DNA from: Armillaria gallica | Taxonomy: Eukaryota; Basidiomycota; Agaricomycetes; Agaricales; Physalacriaceae | Reading direction: 5' to 3' | DNA: 64,000 nt | Assembly (NCBI GenBank): GCA_037576215.1 | Contig: JBANDB010000011.1 | Coordinates: 1,860,001 to 1,924,000 of the forward strand | Shown here: positions 23,929 to 35,961 of the stretch, piece by piece | Position numbering within the stretch: the stretch's first letter is position 1 | Layout of the letters: each line of letters begins with the position of its first letter | The notes under the pieces: model-generated | The model's database searches: none | Told to the model about the DNA's origin: nothing | The model's input: the letters and a program-made list of their open reading frames with translations, nothing else | Position numbers and translations under genes: made by a program

Positions 23929-24507
23929 GTGTCAGACGATGCATACGAAATATTCACCCTCAACGTCCCACCCTCAGAGGATGAAATCAACCGGTACATC
24001 GCCATCCGCTTACTCGCACTACAGGTAGATCCATCCTCCTTTCGAACCACATACGAAACCGCCAAGAGCCTCCCTCGAGAGAAGCACGTCCAGCGGATCA
24101 CCTCTCATGACCAGGTTATGGTCATCGTCTCACACAAGGCCACAGGAGAATAGATCGCCATGTCAGGCGTGGCTTCGCCCCAAAGCCTCGCCGAGTTGGA
24201 TTATCCGCTGCCGGAGGTGGTGTACGAGGGGAGGAAAGGAAGTGGATACCTTTTCGTATCGTTGTGGGTTCATCCGGAGCACAGGCTACGGGGTCTCGCG
24301 AAGAGGATGTTTGATAGATGTACTGAATGGGCCAGGTATCACGGTACCGATACTATGACAGAGAAGTTCATCGCCAATGAGGTTTACAGCGACAATGCGG
24401 GCCGGGGGCTGTATAAAACACTAGGATTGATCGAGAGATGCGGAGTCAAAGAACAAGGTAGTAATCGAGATGTTGTTTGGTTGTCGAGATCCTTGGATGA
24501 GCTGTAG
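23929..24507 (+). pseudogene. GNAT acetyltransferase pseudogene
   Basis: The frame encodes a GNAT-family N-acetyltransferase: FTLNVPPSEDEINRYIAIRL, LALQVDPSSFRTTYE, PREKHVQRI, then the acetyl-CoA region LFVSLWVHPEHRLRGLAKRM with FDRCTEWAR, ending DVVWLSRSLDEL. Two defects are visible. A TAG at 24151-24153 lies in frame between HKATGE and IAMSG, exactly where the family has a tryptophan, so one TGG-to-TAG change explains it. The codon at 23929, where the start would be, is GTG, and no in-frame ATG precedes it after the upstream stop. The rest of the frame is open on both sides of the TAG, so the loss is recent. An upstream exon that supplies the start cannot be excluded. Confidence 0.72.
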
Positions 24508-25492
24508 AACACCCGAATACGATCTGGAAGTAACGGGGGGTGGCGTGCTGTTGGCTACCAACAAGTGATACCGCGGAGTGAAAAACATACTGAATCGAGT
24601 TTTATGACATTGTCATTGTGCGCTAGTGTGGTAAACCTCGGGAGCGGGAGATAGTTGACCATTCGGCCAGACAAATGCGAGGTCATTTGAGTCTTGTAAA
24701 TGATCTGAATGAATTAGCATCTAGTTCACGTGCGGGGCTCTACTTCGATTTTGTTGCCATCACAAACGGTTACCTCATGCTTACCGGCTCACTCCATGGA
24801 ACATCGCGAACCGCGAGAAAACATCGGTCTCCATTCCGACTCGGTCGCTGTGTGTCCTTCAAAGGAGGTCCAGGTTTACCCCATGACCCCCCTGTGATTG
24901 TCGTCTTTGGTGATCCTGTCCGCAAGAACCATATACGTTTAACGCTCACTGCACGTCGAAGGGACAGCGGGATGGCACAATCATACGGTTGTTTCTGATT
25001 TACCAGGGTAACGTAAAGAACGACCGAGGAACAGGGCGAACGTGCATGCTTCTATCGATGATCAACCTCTGGGCTTTACACTTTGGACTCTGGCCAGTTG
25101 TTTATCAACCTGATGGGCTCGATGGAGGGTGCAAGGCAAGGATGGCAGTACAACAAGGTGCGTGGTCGCGATCTAGGCCGAGCCGGACCGATCCTCGGAA
25201 GAAGACGGGGGAAAAACCGCGGTGAATGTAAGGTACAAATAATGCGTGGCACGGAAGATAAAACTTCACCCTGGCTCATAGCGCTTTTACCCTTCTCTTC
25301 TCTCCCCAACGTTACTCCCATCGGCGCGACGTCCCCCAGCTTCCCCAATCTTCACGCGCCGACCCAGTCGCGAACTTGCACAACCACGTTTCGACTCGGA
25401 TATCCGGATCGACGATCTATACTAGCCCCTTGTGCGTCATTTTGCATCAGTTGACCAGAATGAATTGCTGATTTTGTATTGCAGTGCCGATC
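24508..25492. other. Intergenic region, no supported gene
   Basis: Open frames here are short and unlike known families. The AG just before 25493 follows a pyrimidine-rich tract and may be the acceptor of a 5'UTR intron of the next gene. Confidence 0.45.
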
Positions 25493-26784
25493 ATGCAGCT
25501 CGGAATCAATACGCTCCCCCAGGAGCTCATTGACGCTATCATCGACGAGAACCAGGACGACCAGGCTGCTCTACGCGCCTGCTCCCTCGTAGCTCGTCCG
25601 TGGACCTATTCTTCTCAGCGGCACATTTTTCCCGGGTCCACTTCCGCAACCATTCGCAATGCTATTATCCCGGAAAATTATACAAGACGTCGTGCGAGAT
25701 CAACAGATTCCACAACCTCATCTCTACGCGCCCCCATTTGGCGTCGTTCGTCAGGACACTCGAGGTCGAGCCTATCCTTGATGCAGCGCAGGAACAGCTC
25801 CTCGCCTGCACCCTACAAAAGCTCGTCAACTTGGAATGTATATCCCTCGATCTTGGGGGCTACTACTGGGACGAGCTTTCACAATGTATGAGGGACGCAC
25901 TCATCACGACTATCCGTTCCCCACGGATAACCAACCTTGAACTCCGAGAGGGCCTATTCCTCCGGTGTGCTGATTTCCTGGCTCTCCTCGGTGCATGCGA
26001 GCATCTCAAGCGGCTTTCCCTCTCCGCCATGTCCTGTGATGATCTCGAAGAGTTCGTCCAGGCCGACGCTGCGGTCACTTTACCATCCGGGCTCAATCTG
26101 CAGCTTGATTCGCTTGCGCTGAGTCTGTACGAGCAATCGTACCTCCCGCTCATGCACCGTTTGCTGCAGCTTCAGCCCTCTGTGGATCTCAGCCATCTCC
26201 ATCGTCTGTCCGTGCTCACTGCTGGCTCTGGACACTTGTCAGAGCGTATTGAGGCAACGAAGGAGATACTTAAGCTGAACAGTAACTCACTCCAACATCT
26301 CGTTTTGAACGTGTGTCTGGGAGGTAGGTGTGGATTATTAAACTCCTTGACTTTTTCTGAAGCCGTATTTACAGAACCGTTGTCCAACTTCATTGACATC
26401 AAGCAGCTCCTCTCCATTCGGATAAAGCTATGGTGGATCCGTCTCGACCAGCATACCGAACCCACATTGTGGCTTCACTGGCTGATAGAGTCGTTCCAGG
26501 AACTCGCCAAGCACCGTGTGGAGGAAGTCACGTTTGAGATATTCTACAACTCTGATTGGACTGCCTATACGGCAGAGTGGGCTGCGCTCGACGCGGTTCT
26601 TGGACAGATGCGCTCTTTGACGAAGGTTCACGTCAAGTTGGACGCGTACGATGACGTCAAGGGGAGGTGGAAGTACCCGAGGGAGTATTCTGTCACTGCA
26701 ACGAAGGACGTGGAGAGGATACTCCCTACTGTCTGCTCACGGAAGATCCTGGCCTGTCAGTTTGCGGCTAATTTTACTTGTTGA
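25493..26784 (+). pseudogene. F-box-like protein copy A, one frameshift
   Basis: The N-terminus INTLPQELIDAIIDENQDD and ACSLVARPWTYSSQRHIF is an F-box-like region. The reading frame then changes: the continuation (RVHFRNHSQ onward) is in another frame, because a T run at about 25625-25629 has five bases where the paralogue frame requires six. After that the frame is open through FVRTLEVEPILDAAQEQLL, NLECISLDLGGYYWDELS and ITNLELREGLFLRCADFLAL. A GT-AG intron after NVCLGG (phase 1) sits at the same place as in the paralogues at 34496-35714 and 36615-38099. The last exon has LWWIRLDQHTEP and VEEVTFEIFYNSDWTAY. It is either a very young pseudogene or an intact gene with a homopolymer sequencing error. 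Confidence 0.68.
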
Positions 26785-27366
26785 TTTCTTCGTCTCGATT
26801 ATATACCCTTGCATATTATTCCCGCACGTTAATGGTCATTGCATTTTTTTGTGGTATTCATTTGTCTGTACATATAAGGGCATACTAAGTAGATGCATAC
26901 GCGAACTCAGATGTAGTTCTAAACTGTGTTCCTTGGGTTATATTTCCTCAACGCTATATTCGGATCTCGAAGGAAGAAGGATGTCGTGTTAACAGTTACT
27001 CACGCCTGCGGCCTCTCGCGAGTGCAGAGGATCGACTTCCGGCTTCTCTCCGGTAATCGAAACTGGAATGGGCCGGGTGGGTGGGTCGAAAACTGGTAGT
27101 GACGGTGCAACAACAAGTCGCTCAGACGCGCGACGATCGTCGATCGACCACGATTATGATCCTCTGAGCTTAGTCAGCACATTATGAGGATCCGCGACGA
27201 CCATGTTACTGTATGACGCATTGGGAGAAATGTCGGACCACGTGTGCTCCTTGCTCCGTCCCATGACTCCCACCACCAACTTTTCCTGTCTCCAGTCTCA
27301 GTTCGACGTCATGGAGAAAACGATGCGTTCACCACCCTGCGTCACCTCCGTCATGCTTAAAACTAC
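26785..27366. other. Intergenic region, no supported gene
   Basis: No coding signal; it holds the 3' end of F-box copy A and the upstream region of the repeat gene. Confidence 0.5.
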
Positions 27367-27374
27367 TATAAATT
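27367..27374 (+). promoter_or_regulatory. TATA box upstream of the repeat-protein gene
   Basis: TATAAATT lies about 82 nt upstream of the ATG at 27449. The spacing allows a short leader. Inferred from position. Confidence 0.45.
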
Positions 27375-28450
27375 CCCGGACCACTGTCGGGAGAGTGTGA
27401 TTTTCCTTTTCTCCAACTTCCAACGCTCCCCAAATTTCTCCACAATTAATGTCTTACGACCAATCTAATCCTCGTCGCGACGATGACTACAATCCTCGCG
27501 TTGTAGATACCTCGAGAATCACGAATGTTCAATCGCAGCATCGCCGTGCGTCAAACCCTTCTGTTATTTGAAGTCAATAATTTTTATGTTGATACAGGCG
27601 CGTCAGCGGATGACAAGACCACCTCTTATTCCAATAATTCCAGTAGCGGAGTCAATGAAGAGGCGAGAAAGAACTTTGAACCTTCGGATGCTCCTTCTCG
27701 CAAGTCTTTAGTTCTCAGTTCACGCCCTCTCGCTCACTATAATTATCAGGCCACACCGGCGAAGATTCTTCCATGAATACTGGGCCTATTAGATACGAAA
27801 GTTATATGCCCGGACCCGGCGACGAACCCGAGAACGGTAACTATACTTTATCCCTGCGCAATGTAACTGTGCTCATAATCATTCTGTAAGATTCAACTAG
27901 TCGCGATATCACGTCGAGCCGCGACAGTGATTTATACGAGGATCATGATGAAGGTGCTGGTCGCGGGGCCGAGGCACAGAGGTATGATGCTGGCAGCAAT
28001 CGTGAGTAAATATAGGTTTGTTCTAACCAAGCTAACAAGTTTCTCAGATACGGGTAATGATGACTTTGGAACTGGTGATATTGGCCAACCTATCAGCAAT
28101 GGCCATGACTCTGGGTCCGCTGGTTGGGCGCGCGAGAATTCAGTGTCCGATGACTCTTCAGGCGCCTCGAGGGGTAAGTCTACAGCTGATATCTGCCATT
28201 ATTCTGGATCTTATTTAGTATAGGCTACGCCGGTGACTCTTCAATCACGTCTGCTACAGATACCTCTGCAGGTTGGTCAGGGTCCAAGTGGTGTTCAATG
28301 GGCTCAGTTGTATCTTTTCAGTTGGCAACTCCGTCACTTCTCGTAACGATGAAGACGATGTGGGCCGTGCAGATCGGAGCATAGATACGGACAGAAGAGG
28401 TAAGAATAAAAAATCTCACCTGTTTTTATTGAATGCTAATTTATTAACAG

Positions 28451-29100
28451 ACTCTGGCGTACGATCTGCCAGCGACGATAATCGTGATCGTAAAAATGCA
28501 GGAAGCCGTGACGAGTCGGGGAGGGGTGCGACCGCTAGCACTTTTGAAGAAGCTACGACTGGTGAGTTCTGCCGCCGTTCATTTCCCAAATCTTATGGTT
28601 TGCAGACCACATTGGCAAGCATGTTAAAAGTGCTGAAAACATCGGTTCCGACGGAGACAACGGTTCTAACATCAATGCCCCTACGGCAAGCAGTATGTTT
28701 CTTGTGTACTTATTACGTTTTGTGGACTCATTCCTATGAAGACGCTTCTGAAACAGATAACAGCACCTACAAGAGCGGTGATCTTACAGGCGGAAGTACT
28801 CGTACTAGTCGTGATGACGCTGAGGAGAAAACAGACGACAACGACTATGGGCGGTCACCCTACGACGTCACAAACGTAGGTCGTGATTCGCAAACTACCT
28901 CATCGGATGGTCAAACCTTACCCAGTCAACACGGTTCCTCTACGCTTGTCAACGATCAACAGGGACGAGATGCTACCACCGACACTTCCAAGACGTCAAG
29001 GGAAGATGTAGCCAATACCGGGGCATCAACTTTTGATGATCAACCTTCAGTCAATGAGGACCAAACTTCAAGCGAAGGCCTTCAGCGGGAACGACTATGA
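28451..29100 (+). repeat. Coding repeat module 1 of the low-complexity gene
   Basis: Runs from DSGVRSASDDN through ESGRGATAS, an intron, DHIGKHVKSAENIG, a second intron, RSPYDVTNVGRDSQTTSSDG and on to DEDQTSSEG-like sequence. Module 2 repeats the same order, including the intron positions. Confidence 0.6.
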
Positions 29101-29394
29101 CGTCCGACACAACTGGTCAGGATCCAAGTTCCACCACCAGCTACGGCAAGTCACCCTACGACGCCACAGATTCAGTTCATGATTCGCGGACTACCTCCTC
29201 GGACGGTCGACCTTCATCCATTCAGCACAGTTCCTCTGCTCTTCACAACGATCAACAAGGTCGAGACGCCGCTTGCCGCCAAGACATCTAAGGCAGACTT
29301 GGACAATAATGGTGTGGCAACTTTTGACAATCAAACTTCACCGGGTAAGGACCAGTCTTATAAGCGCAACAAGCGATGTTGATAACGTATTGGT

Positions 29395-29995
29395 AGAATC
29401 GGGCATACGGTCTACCAGTGATGATACTGGAGATCACGGAAGTTATGACGAGTTGAGAAGGGTGCTGATGCTTCTGAGGCTCCATTCGGTAGGTGTTGCC
29501 GCTATCCGAACTTCCAAGGTCTCATTGTTTGCAGGACATACTGGCAACGAAAGCGCCGAAAATATTGGTCCTATCAGAGGTGGCGATTTAGGAACCGATG
29601 CTCCAGCGTCAAGTGGTATGTCTTCTAGTATTGCTATCTGGTGAATTTTGTTGATTGAGGGTGCCTTTGATAGACAATGTTACTGATGCGAGTGAGGGTT
29701 CAAGTGCGCGCATCGGTTTTGATGACACTGCGAAGGGGACAACCAGCAGCAGCTTACCACACGACGGAAGCAATATACATCGCGACTCACACACCACGTC
29801 GGACGCACAGCCTTCATCCAGTGAACAAACCTCTTCTACTCCCCATGACGAAGAACAGCAAAATTTCACCACCAGTGCGCCAAGGGTAGATGTGGACAGT
29901 GACGGCTCGTCGCCTTTCGATGATCAAACCTCCTTCGGAAAGGATCACTTATCGGACGATGATAGTCAGCGAGATCGTGACGCGTTCTCCGACAC
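29395..29995 (+). repeat. Coding repeat module 2 of the low-complexity gene
   Basis: Runs from ESGIRSTSDDTGDH, an intron, GHTGNESAENIG, an intron, then HRDSHTTSDAQPSSSEQTSS and FDDQTSFGKDH. It matches module 1 in order and splice layout. Partial extra copies of the RDSxTTSSD part lie at about 29100-29390 and 30060-30240, and a further GHTG exon at about 27755. Confidence 0.6.
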
Positions 29996-30652
29996 GACTG
30001 GAAGGGGTTCAGATTCGAAGGACAATTCTCCAACCGCGGCGAGCTACTACACGAAGCCCCTTACGTAGGTCGTGATTCTGTAATCACTTCCTCATATGCT
30101 CAGACTTTATCCCTTCAGCGCGGTGGTTCCTCTCAAGATCAAGACGCCTCTAGTGCCTTCAACTCTAGTACCCTCCATACGTCAACCGAAGACGTGGACA
30201 ATACAAATCCTGATAATCAAAACGAAGACAATCAGACCGGTCATGACACGGCTTCCGACGCAATTGGACAAGATTTAGGCTTTAGGAAGGAGGATACTTC
30301 TACCACGTCTAACGGGTCTACTTCGGGAGCTGATCAGTCTCATAATACTATAGGATATAGTGGTGGACAGAAGGACAATAAGCCTTATGGGGACGATCGT
30401 ACTGGCGCTGGTACTGGTGTCGATCATAGTGGTTATGCTGGTTATGCTGCCAGTACTGGTTATCATGCTGGCGGCAAACCGGGTCTGAAGGATAAACTTC
30501 GAGGTGAGCGGGTATTTTGTTGCGCTTCACACACGAACGGATAGATTGACTTGCAACTCTCAGGAAATGCCGAAGTATTGGTTGGAAGGGCTGCGAAAAA
30601 GCCTGATCTGGTCGAACGTGGATTGGAAAGAAAGGCTGGCAATGTAGTGTGA

Positions 30653-31026
30653 TTGCTGACGTTGAATGCTCACGCATATATTTCAGTCGAGAGTTGTACC
30701 TTATATCTATCATTTGTATGCCGAATTTATGATCTTTTCCGCCTCAGTACAGCCAACAACGTTAATCTGGAAGTGCAGTTCTGGATCCTAATGTGTAGGC
30801 GTCCGTGGCATTTCTGCTTCACGAGTCTCTGAAGGTCCGATTTCGACGTAGCTCACGACCTTGCAATCCGCAGCTTTAAATGTGGTAACGCAATTCTTCC
30901 ATTCCCAGGTATCTTAGGCATAGACGGCCTGCTGGTTATTCACGTTATTGTCGTCCGAAATTGGTCTGATTGGACACTACTAGGGTATATAGACACGGTA
31001 GGTCACAACTCTCCACGTTGTTCATA
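30653..31026. other. Intergenic region
   Basis: Short spacer with the presumed promoter of the GH18 gene. A TATA-like TATATAG lies about 40 nt before the ATG at 31027. Confidence 0.45.
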
Positions 31027-32565
31027 ATGTTGTACTCTTTCCTGTTGTTCGCAATCTGCTTTTTTGCTCCTGCAAGAGCCGACTTTGAGGATGCTCAGGT
31101 CGTTTTGGATCTTAGCACTGCGAATTCGACTCAGAGTGTTCCTCACTGGGTCGTGTATGCTGATCAGTACCAGTCGGGAGTTACTGGTCCTCCGGCAGCG
31201 TCTACTATTGAGGTGCGCACCTTGACAGATAACGTATCCTTGGTCACTGACAAAATTACACAGGGCTATAATGTCTTGTAAGTTTCGATCGAACAAGATC
31301 TATTTACGCGAAGCTGACTTGTCTTGAAGCATCCTCTCGTTCCTTCTCACTGAGGGAGCATGGGACAAAGTACCTTCCAAATTGCTATAAACGTCTTTTG
31401 ACTAGTCTGATTTTGATCTCCCTAGGCGTACGAATGGACTACGTTGACGGCGGATGAGAGAACGCTATCAAGTCCGACTATGCTGCAGCTGGAATCAAAC
31501 TGCTCGTGTCTGTATTTGGCTCTACGGACGTTCCTACGACGTCAGGAGTCGATCCTAATGCTACAGCCGCGACAATGGCTGCGTGGGTTATTGAATACGG
31601 CCTAGATGGCATTGATGTCGACTACGAGGTGGGTATACGGGATATCTGGATCGTGCTTGTTATAATGCGATTCCTTAGGACTTTGCTGCGATGAACAGCG
31701 GTACGGCTGAGGTAGGTTGATTGCCTTTTTTTCTGAGTAGCTGCTGATTTACCTTGTGAGAATAGGAATGGCTAATCAGCTTTACTACGGCACTTCGCGC
31801 GTCCTTGCCCAAGGATAAGTACATTGTTACTCACGCTCGTGAGTTATGTATGTTCTTGCTACGTAATTTTCATGGTTAAAATTGTATTCCCAAGCCGTCG
31901 CTCCTTGGTGATTACCGTTTTATTTTTGGGTGTCTTCCACAGTATGCTGAGTTATAATTTCTTAGGTTCACACCGAATAGTTATGTGGGCGGTGGTTATA
32001 CCAAGATCAACAAGGAAGTGGGTGATTTGATTGATTGGTACAACATACAGGTTCGTTCTACACCATTTCCTTCGCCTTGATATTCACTCCTTTCGATGTA
32101 GTTCTACAACCGTAAGAGGTATATTACAAAAGCCTCACAGGAAACCTAAACTATTACAGAGGGATCTACCGAGTACACCGACTGCGATGGTTTACTCGCC
32201 GCTTCGTCCAAGACATGGCCAGAGACAGCAATGTTCGAAATTGCTAACAACGGTGTCGATCTTTCGAAGCTAGTTATCGGAAAGCCTGCTACGGCAAGCG
32301 ATGCGACCAATGGACACATGAACGCCTCGATGTTGGCCACTTGCTTGGAAACGGCTAAGAAAAGTGGTTGGGGTGCGTGCAATAAATCTTATACCGAAAC
32401 TCGAGTGAATTATTCAATCTACTCTGTCACAGCTGGTGGCGCGATGGCGTGGCAGGTACGCACTTTGCTTAGTCCATGTACCAATATTAATTACTACTGA
32501 TCTAGTACCCAAATGCCGATGCCTCGTGGATCTCTACGGTTCGTTCGCTTTCTTGGCCCGTTTGA
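31027..32565 (+). pseudogene. Secreted GH18 chitinase-like gene with one frameshift
   Basis: Signal peptide (LLFAICFFAPARA) followed by VPHWVVYADQYQSGVTGPPA, SFLLTEGAWDKAYEWTTL, SVFGSTDVPTTSG and the GH18 catalytic motif YGLDGIDVDYE with the acid glutamate intact. Then FTTALRASLPKDKYIVTHA, APVAPWFTPNSYVGGGYTK, WYNIQFYNQGSTEYTDCDG, LSKLVIGKPAT and the end GGAMAWQYPNADASWIST-VRSLSWPV. About nine GT-AG introns of about 50 nt are needed, some of them in-frame multiples of three. The frame fails once: around 31455-31461 one base is missing between TADER and the continuation (SDYAAAGIKLLV in the shifted frame). GH18 enzymes hydrolyse chitin or GlcNAc-containing glycans; all else here looks functional, so the lesion is recent or an error. 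Confidence 0.75.
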
Positions 32566-32762
32566 TTAGCATCCGTCCTTTTACAGATGTGAATTAAGCT
32601 TGATTGTTCACGCCCCGTCTGTCCTCTACGAGTAAGGGATGTAAACATTCCAGGTGGTAAGGGGAAATCTGAAGACATAGGATGGATCGTACTGCATGAA
32701 GTATACTTAAGGCGACAAGTATAGATCTCTGAGATCCTAAGCCATTTTCTCTGACTTTGATT

Positions 32763-33650
32763 TAACCTCGACTCTTTGGCGACTCTTCGAGTTGTAGAGT
32801 CCGCTTTGTCTGAGCAGATTTCCACCATCCAAGTCCAAGTATGTGGACCCCAACTTTGTCCGGGTCCAAGCCATCCTTCCAAGCCTGCTCCTTCGCATAT
32901 CGCAACTTCCAATATTTGTCGAGACCCGCCATAGGTGCTATTATCCGAACTATATCACCTGATAGCCCCAGGAAATTAAGCTATGATGACGGCTTGCTGC
33001 ATGTTCCATTGCTCACCGAGTGGAACTACTATGATAAGTCCCGCGCCTGCTATGAATATCAGAGTCGATGCTATTGTAGGGATGGGTCGAGGGCCGATAA
33101 TGAGCGAATACTGACGATGGCCTTCTGAGAGATTAGTCATGAATTAACAAGAGGATTCAACATCATACTTACTCCGAAGAGGCTCGACCCGAGGAGGTTG
33201 TCGTTCCCGGATACTTCGTAGAGCTGTATCAAACTCTCATCAGTCCGCGTTCGTAACATAAAACGAACACTTACTGCTGGGAAGGTCCTCTTGGATAATT
33301 ATAGTCGGAACTACTAAAAACGCGGGAGAAGATAAGTTGAAAAATTGTAGACTTGAAAAAATAGATATCTACCTTAAAAATGTTCCACTGTCGGCATATC
33401 CACCTTCAGTCCGGGTAGTACTTCCACTGTAGCTGGATCCTGAAATCGTACTTGCAGGATTAGCTACGCGGAGCGGACCAAGACGACGAGGTTGTTCGGG
33501 AAGAGCAGGGAGAGAGCGATTGTGATCATACTGCATTATATTACCTGCCTTTCCTGTGAGCACCTGAGATTCTGGAGGTAGGGATCCTTCACATGAAGAT
33601 CTAGCGAACGCTATACATGAACAATCGGCAAACGGCAAAGGGGGAAACAT
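32763..33650 (-). CDS. Ser-rich, probably disordered protein fragment, multi-exon, ends uncertain
   Basis: Four consecutive exons join in phase 2 with GT-AG introns of 59, 51 and 48 nt: one ending at 33373 (LPALPEQPRRLGPLRVANP, then SSYSGSTTRTEGGYADSG), 33313-33275 (SSSDYNYPRGPSQ), 33223-33173 (STKYPGTTTSSGRASSE) and 33124-33017 (RPSSVFAHYRPSTHPYNS). The consistent phases and the even Ser/Thr/Gly/Pro composition support real coding. The 3' end is not settled (a possible acceptor near 32950 continues with SDNSTYGGSRQ). Upstream, frames around 33690-33800 such as RVKEEAAGIIPSIDG may be further exons. I do not recognise a family; a cytoplasmic tail of a single-pass membrane protein would fit the composition. 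Confidence 0.4.
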
Positions 33651-34495
33651 ACCCCATCAATAGATGGTATGATTCCAGCTGCTTCCTCTTTTACACGCTG
33701 CATATACCGGTTATCTAGGGACCACGTTAAGGTCGTTTGAAAGAGACTTACAAAATACCGAAATTGATCTCCGGCAAGGATTCGACTCGGATATAAGTAA
33801 ACCGGGGTCGCAATTATCGCAAGGAGATGGCCGAGAGCGTGTCATGTGTTGTAGTCGGAGCGATAAATCGTACAGTCGACTGTCCAGGAGCAGAGAAGAA
33901 TGGAGAAATGGCCTATTTGCTTGCAATATAATTACGCTCGTTCATTGTTGGTAATATGATACGGAAGAAGAAAAGAGCCGGTTTTGTCACTTTCGTGTCC
34001 CACAATCAGCGAATTTGAGGATGTGAGAGGTTTTTTTTTTTTGTCTTGCATGAGACTGGAGAGATTGAGCAGAAGTTGAGGCTGTCTGGGATCAGGGATA
34101 AGCAACCTGAGGGTGAAGTAGAAGAGACAGGGAAAGACATACGTTGCATTAATATCCAACTCCGTCGCTTTCGGCCAGCAGTGAGCACTTCAATTGAGCT
34201 TCTCGACATCTAGACTAAGAATCATTGCAATGGACGAGCAGCAACACATCGAAGCCGTTTTGAATCCTTGAAATGAGTTGGAGTGAAACCACCGCTCACG
34301 TGGATCGGTCCGACTTCTCTGGGAGTTGGGACGCAGCCGCTATGCATTTTACGGAATTCATCGATGGAATTGTATGGCTAGTATAGAAGACATGTCGTCC
34401 GCATATCGTAAGTTATAGTGCTTAGCATTAGCCTGGATAATTTGCAGCAATCTGAGTTCAAAAGTGAGCCCCTCTTCGAAACACAACTTTCAGTC
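33651..34495. other. Probable 5' part of the Ser-rich gene plus spacer
   Basis: Contains fragmentary minus-strand coding-looking stretches and a minus-strand frame from 34209, but I could not join them into one gene. A poly-T run of about 12 lies near 34028. Confidence 0.3.
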
Positions 34496-35714
34496 TTACT
34501 TCAACATCAAGAAGCCCCTGCTCGCCACCGTCGGCAAAACAGACCTCATATCTTCTCGAACAGTGCCCGGATATTCTTTCAACAGCCTCCACCGCCCGCT
34601 GACAGAGTCGTAAATATCCAGGTTCACATATACCCTCTTCAACGACAGCATCCGTTCTAGCGCAGCATCCAAGGCACCCCATTCATTGTACGCAGTGAGG
34701 CTGGTCGCATAAAAGATCTCGAGCGTAATCTCTTCCACCCTTGTGAGCTCTTTCAACGAGTCAGATAGCCACCGCAGCCACTCGTCGGGCTTCGTATGCT
34801 GTTCCGGACGAATCCACCATAATTTGATCTGTATCGAACGAAGTTGGGATATATCAAGCACGCCTGATAATGGTTCTGCAATTTGTGGTTAAACACATCC
34901 CCTCGATTGAAAGATGAAGCCTGTTCTCACCCCCCAGACAGACATTCAAAACTAGACGCTCCAGAGGTCTACCATTGAGCTGCCTCAGGATCCCCTTCAC
35001 GATACTCGCGTGCTCCGCGAGATATTCAGGTCGAGTTGTGAGCACTGATAGGCACTGGAGATTGCTCAGGCTTAGCGATGCCTGCAGCACTCGCACCAGG
35101 TTCAAGCACGAACCATCGTCCAGGCTGAGCGTTAGCGAACTAAGCCGCAACGACGATTCGTGTGCTCCCTGGTCTACCCCAAGTCTCGCAAGATATTGTG
35201 GAGAGGATAGCTCTTTAAGATGCGCATTTGTCCCGATAAGCGCTGAGAATTCTGCAGAGTGAAGGAAATGTCCATCTTGAAACTCTAAATTGGTTATCTG
35301 TGGTGAGCGAAAGGCATCGTGGAGGGTGTCCTGCATGGACTGGGAAAGCTCGTGCCAATGAGACTGGCATAGATTAAGGGATATGCATTCGAGATTGACG
35401 AGTTGTTGAAGAGTATGCGTCAGCAGCTGTGCGTTGAGGAGCGGCGAGATCTCGACTGCTTTGACGAGTGTGGCAAGGAGAGGGCGGACGGATATAAGCA
35501 AACGGAATCGTTCGATGAAGCGGTCATTATTTCCAGATAGCTGGTGTCGATTGAAGCTAATTCGAGAAAAAATAGGACCTTGGGAAGGGTATGTCCAGGA
35601 GCGAGTAACGAGAGAACAAGATCGTAAAGTCGTCTTGTCCTTCTGGTTCTCTTGAATGATGGTGGCAACGAGCTCTTGCGGCAGGCGCATAATCCCAGTA
35701 CAGGCCTTCTCCAT
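34496..35714 (-). CDS. F-box-like protein copy B, intact, 1 intron
   Basis: Exons 35714-34931 and 34875-34496 join through a 55-nt GT-AG intron to 387 residues. The N-terminus RLPQELVATIIQENQKDKTT and SCSLVTRSWTYPSQGPIF is F-box-like; the rest consists of leucine-rich stretches such as QLLTHTLQQLVNLECISLNL, ITNLEFQDGHFLHSAEFSAL and LSLSNLQCLSVLTT, then LRSIQIKLWWIRPEQHTKPD and RVEEITLEIFYATSL. This is the one member of its three-copy family in the window with a clean frame. The intron after NVCLGG is shared with copies A and C. A role as SCF substrate receptor is inferred from the F-box only. Confidence 0.78.
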
Positions 35715-35961
35715 GGGCAGCTAACCGCTAAGGGACGATTTGGGTGACGTGAGTATTTGACAAAAGAAAAAGCGACCAACGTTAGGATTTCGATTCGCGA
35801 TGGCTTTCAAAGGACTCTCAGAGAACAATGCTGAAGACGAGGAACGATGAAAGAGATGCAGTTGGCAAGTGTGATGGTTACGAACCTTCTGTTATCCCTT
35901 TGTAGGGTATTGGCGATTGCACAATTTCGTGATTGGTCATAACTCTATTGGGCGTTGGAGT

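Larger units (their letters stand above)
27449..30652 (+). pseudogene. Low-complexity Ser/Thr/Asp-rich repeat protein with CsbD-like C-terminus, frame disturbed
   Basis: The start MSYDQSNPRRDDDYNPR is followed by many short exons of hydrophilic Ser/Thr/Asn/Asp-rich sequence. The last exons (HAGGKPGLKDKLRG, intron, NAEVLVGRAAKKPDL, then ERGLERKAGNVV) resemble the CsbD-like or LEA-like ends of fungal stress proteins. Two large modules are repeated, each with its own introns. Comparing modules shows at least two single-base losses: near 29087-29095, where SDTTG follows QRER in a new frame, and near 29455, where the repeat partner needs one more base before KGADASEAPFG. So the copy appears broken, unless unseen introns restore the frame. 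No signal peptide or membrane segment. Role unknown; stress tolerance is only a guess from the C-terminus. Confidence 0.5.

Noticed and set aside
24675..25454. Plus-strand frames of 78-123 codons upstream of F-box copy A
   Set aside because: No motif; they overlap each other and a minus-strand frame.
32841..33128. 95-codon plus-strand frame after the GH18 gene
   Set aside because: It is the complement of the Ser-rich minus-strand exon that fits a consistent phase-2 splice series.
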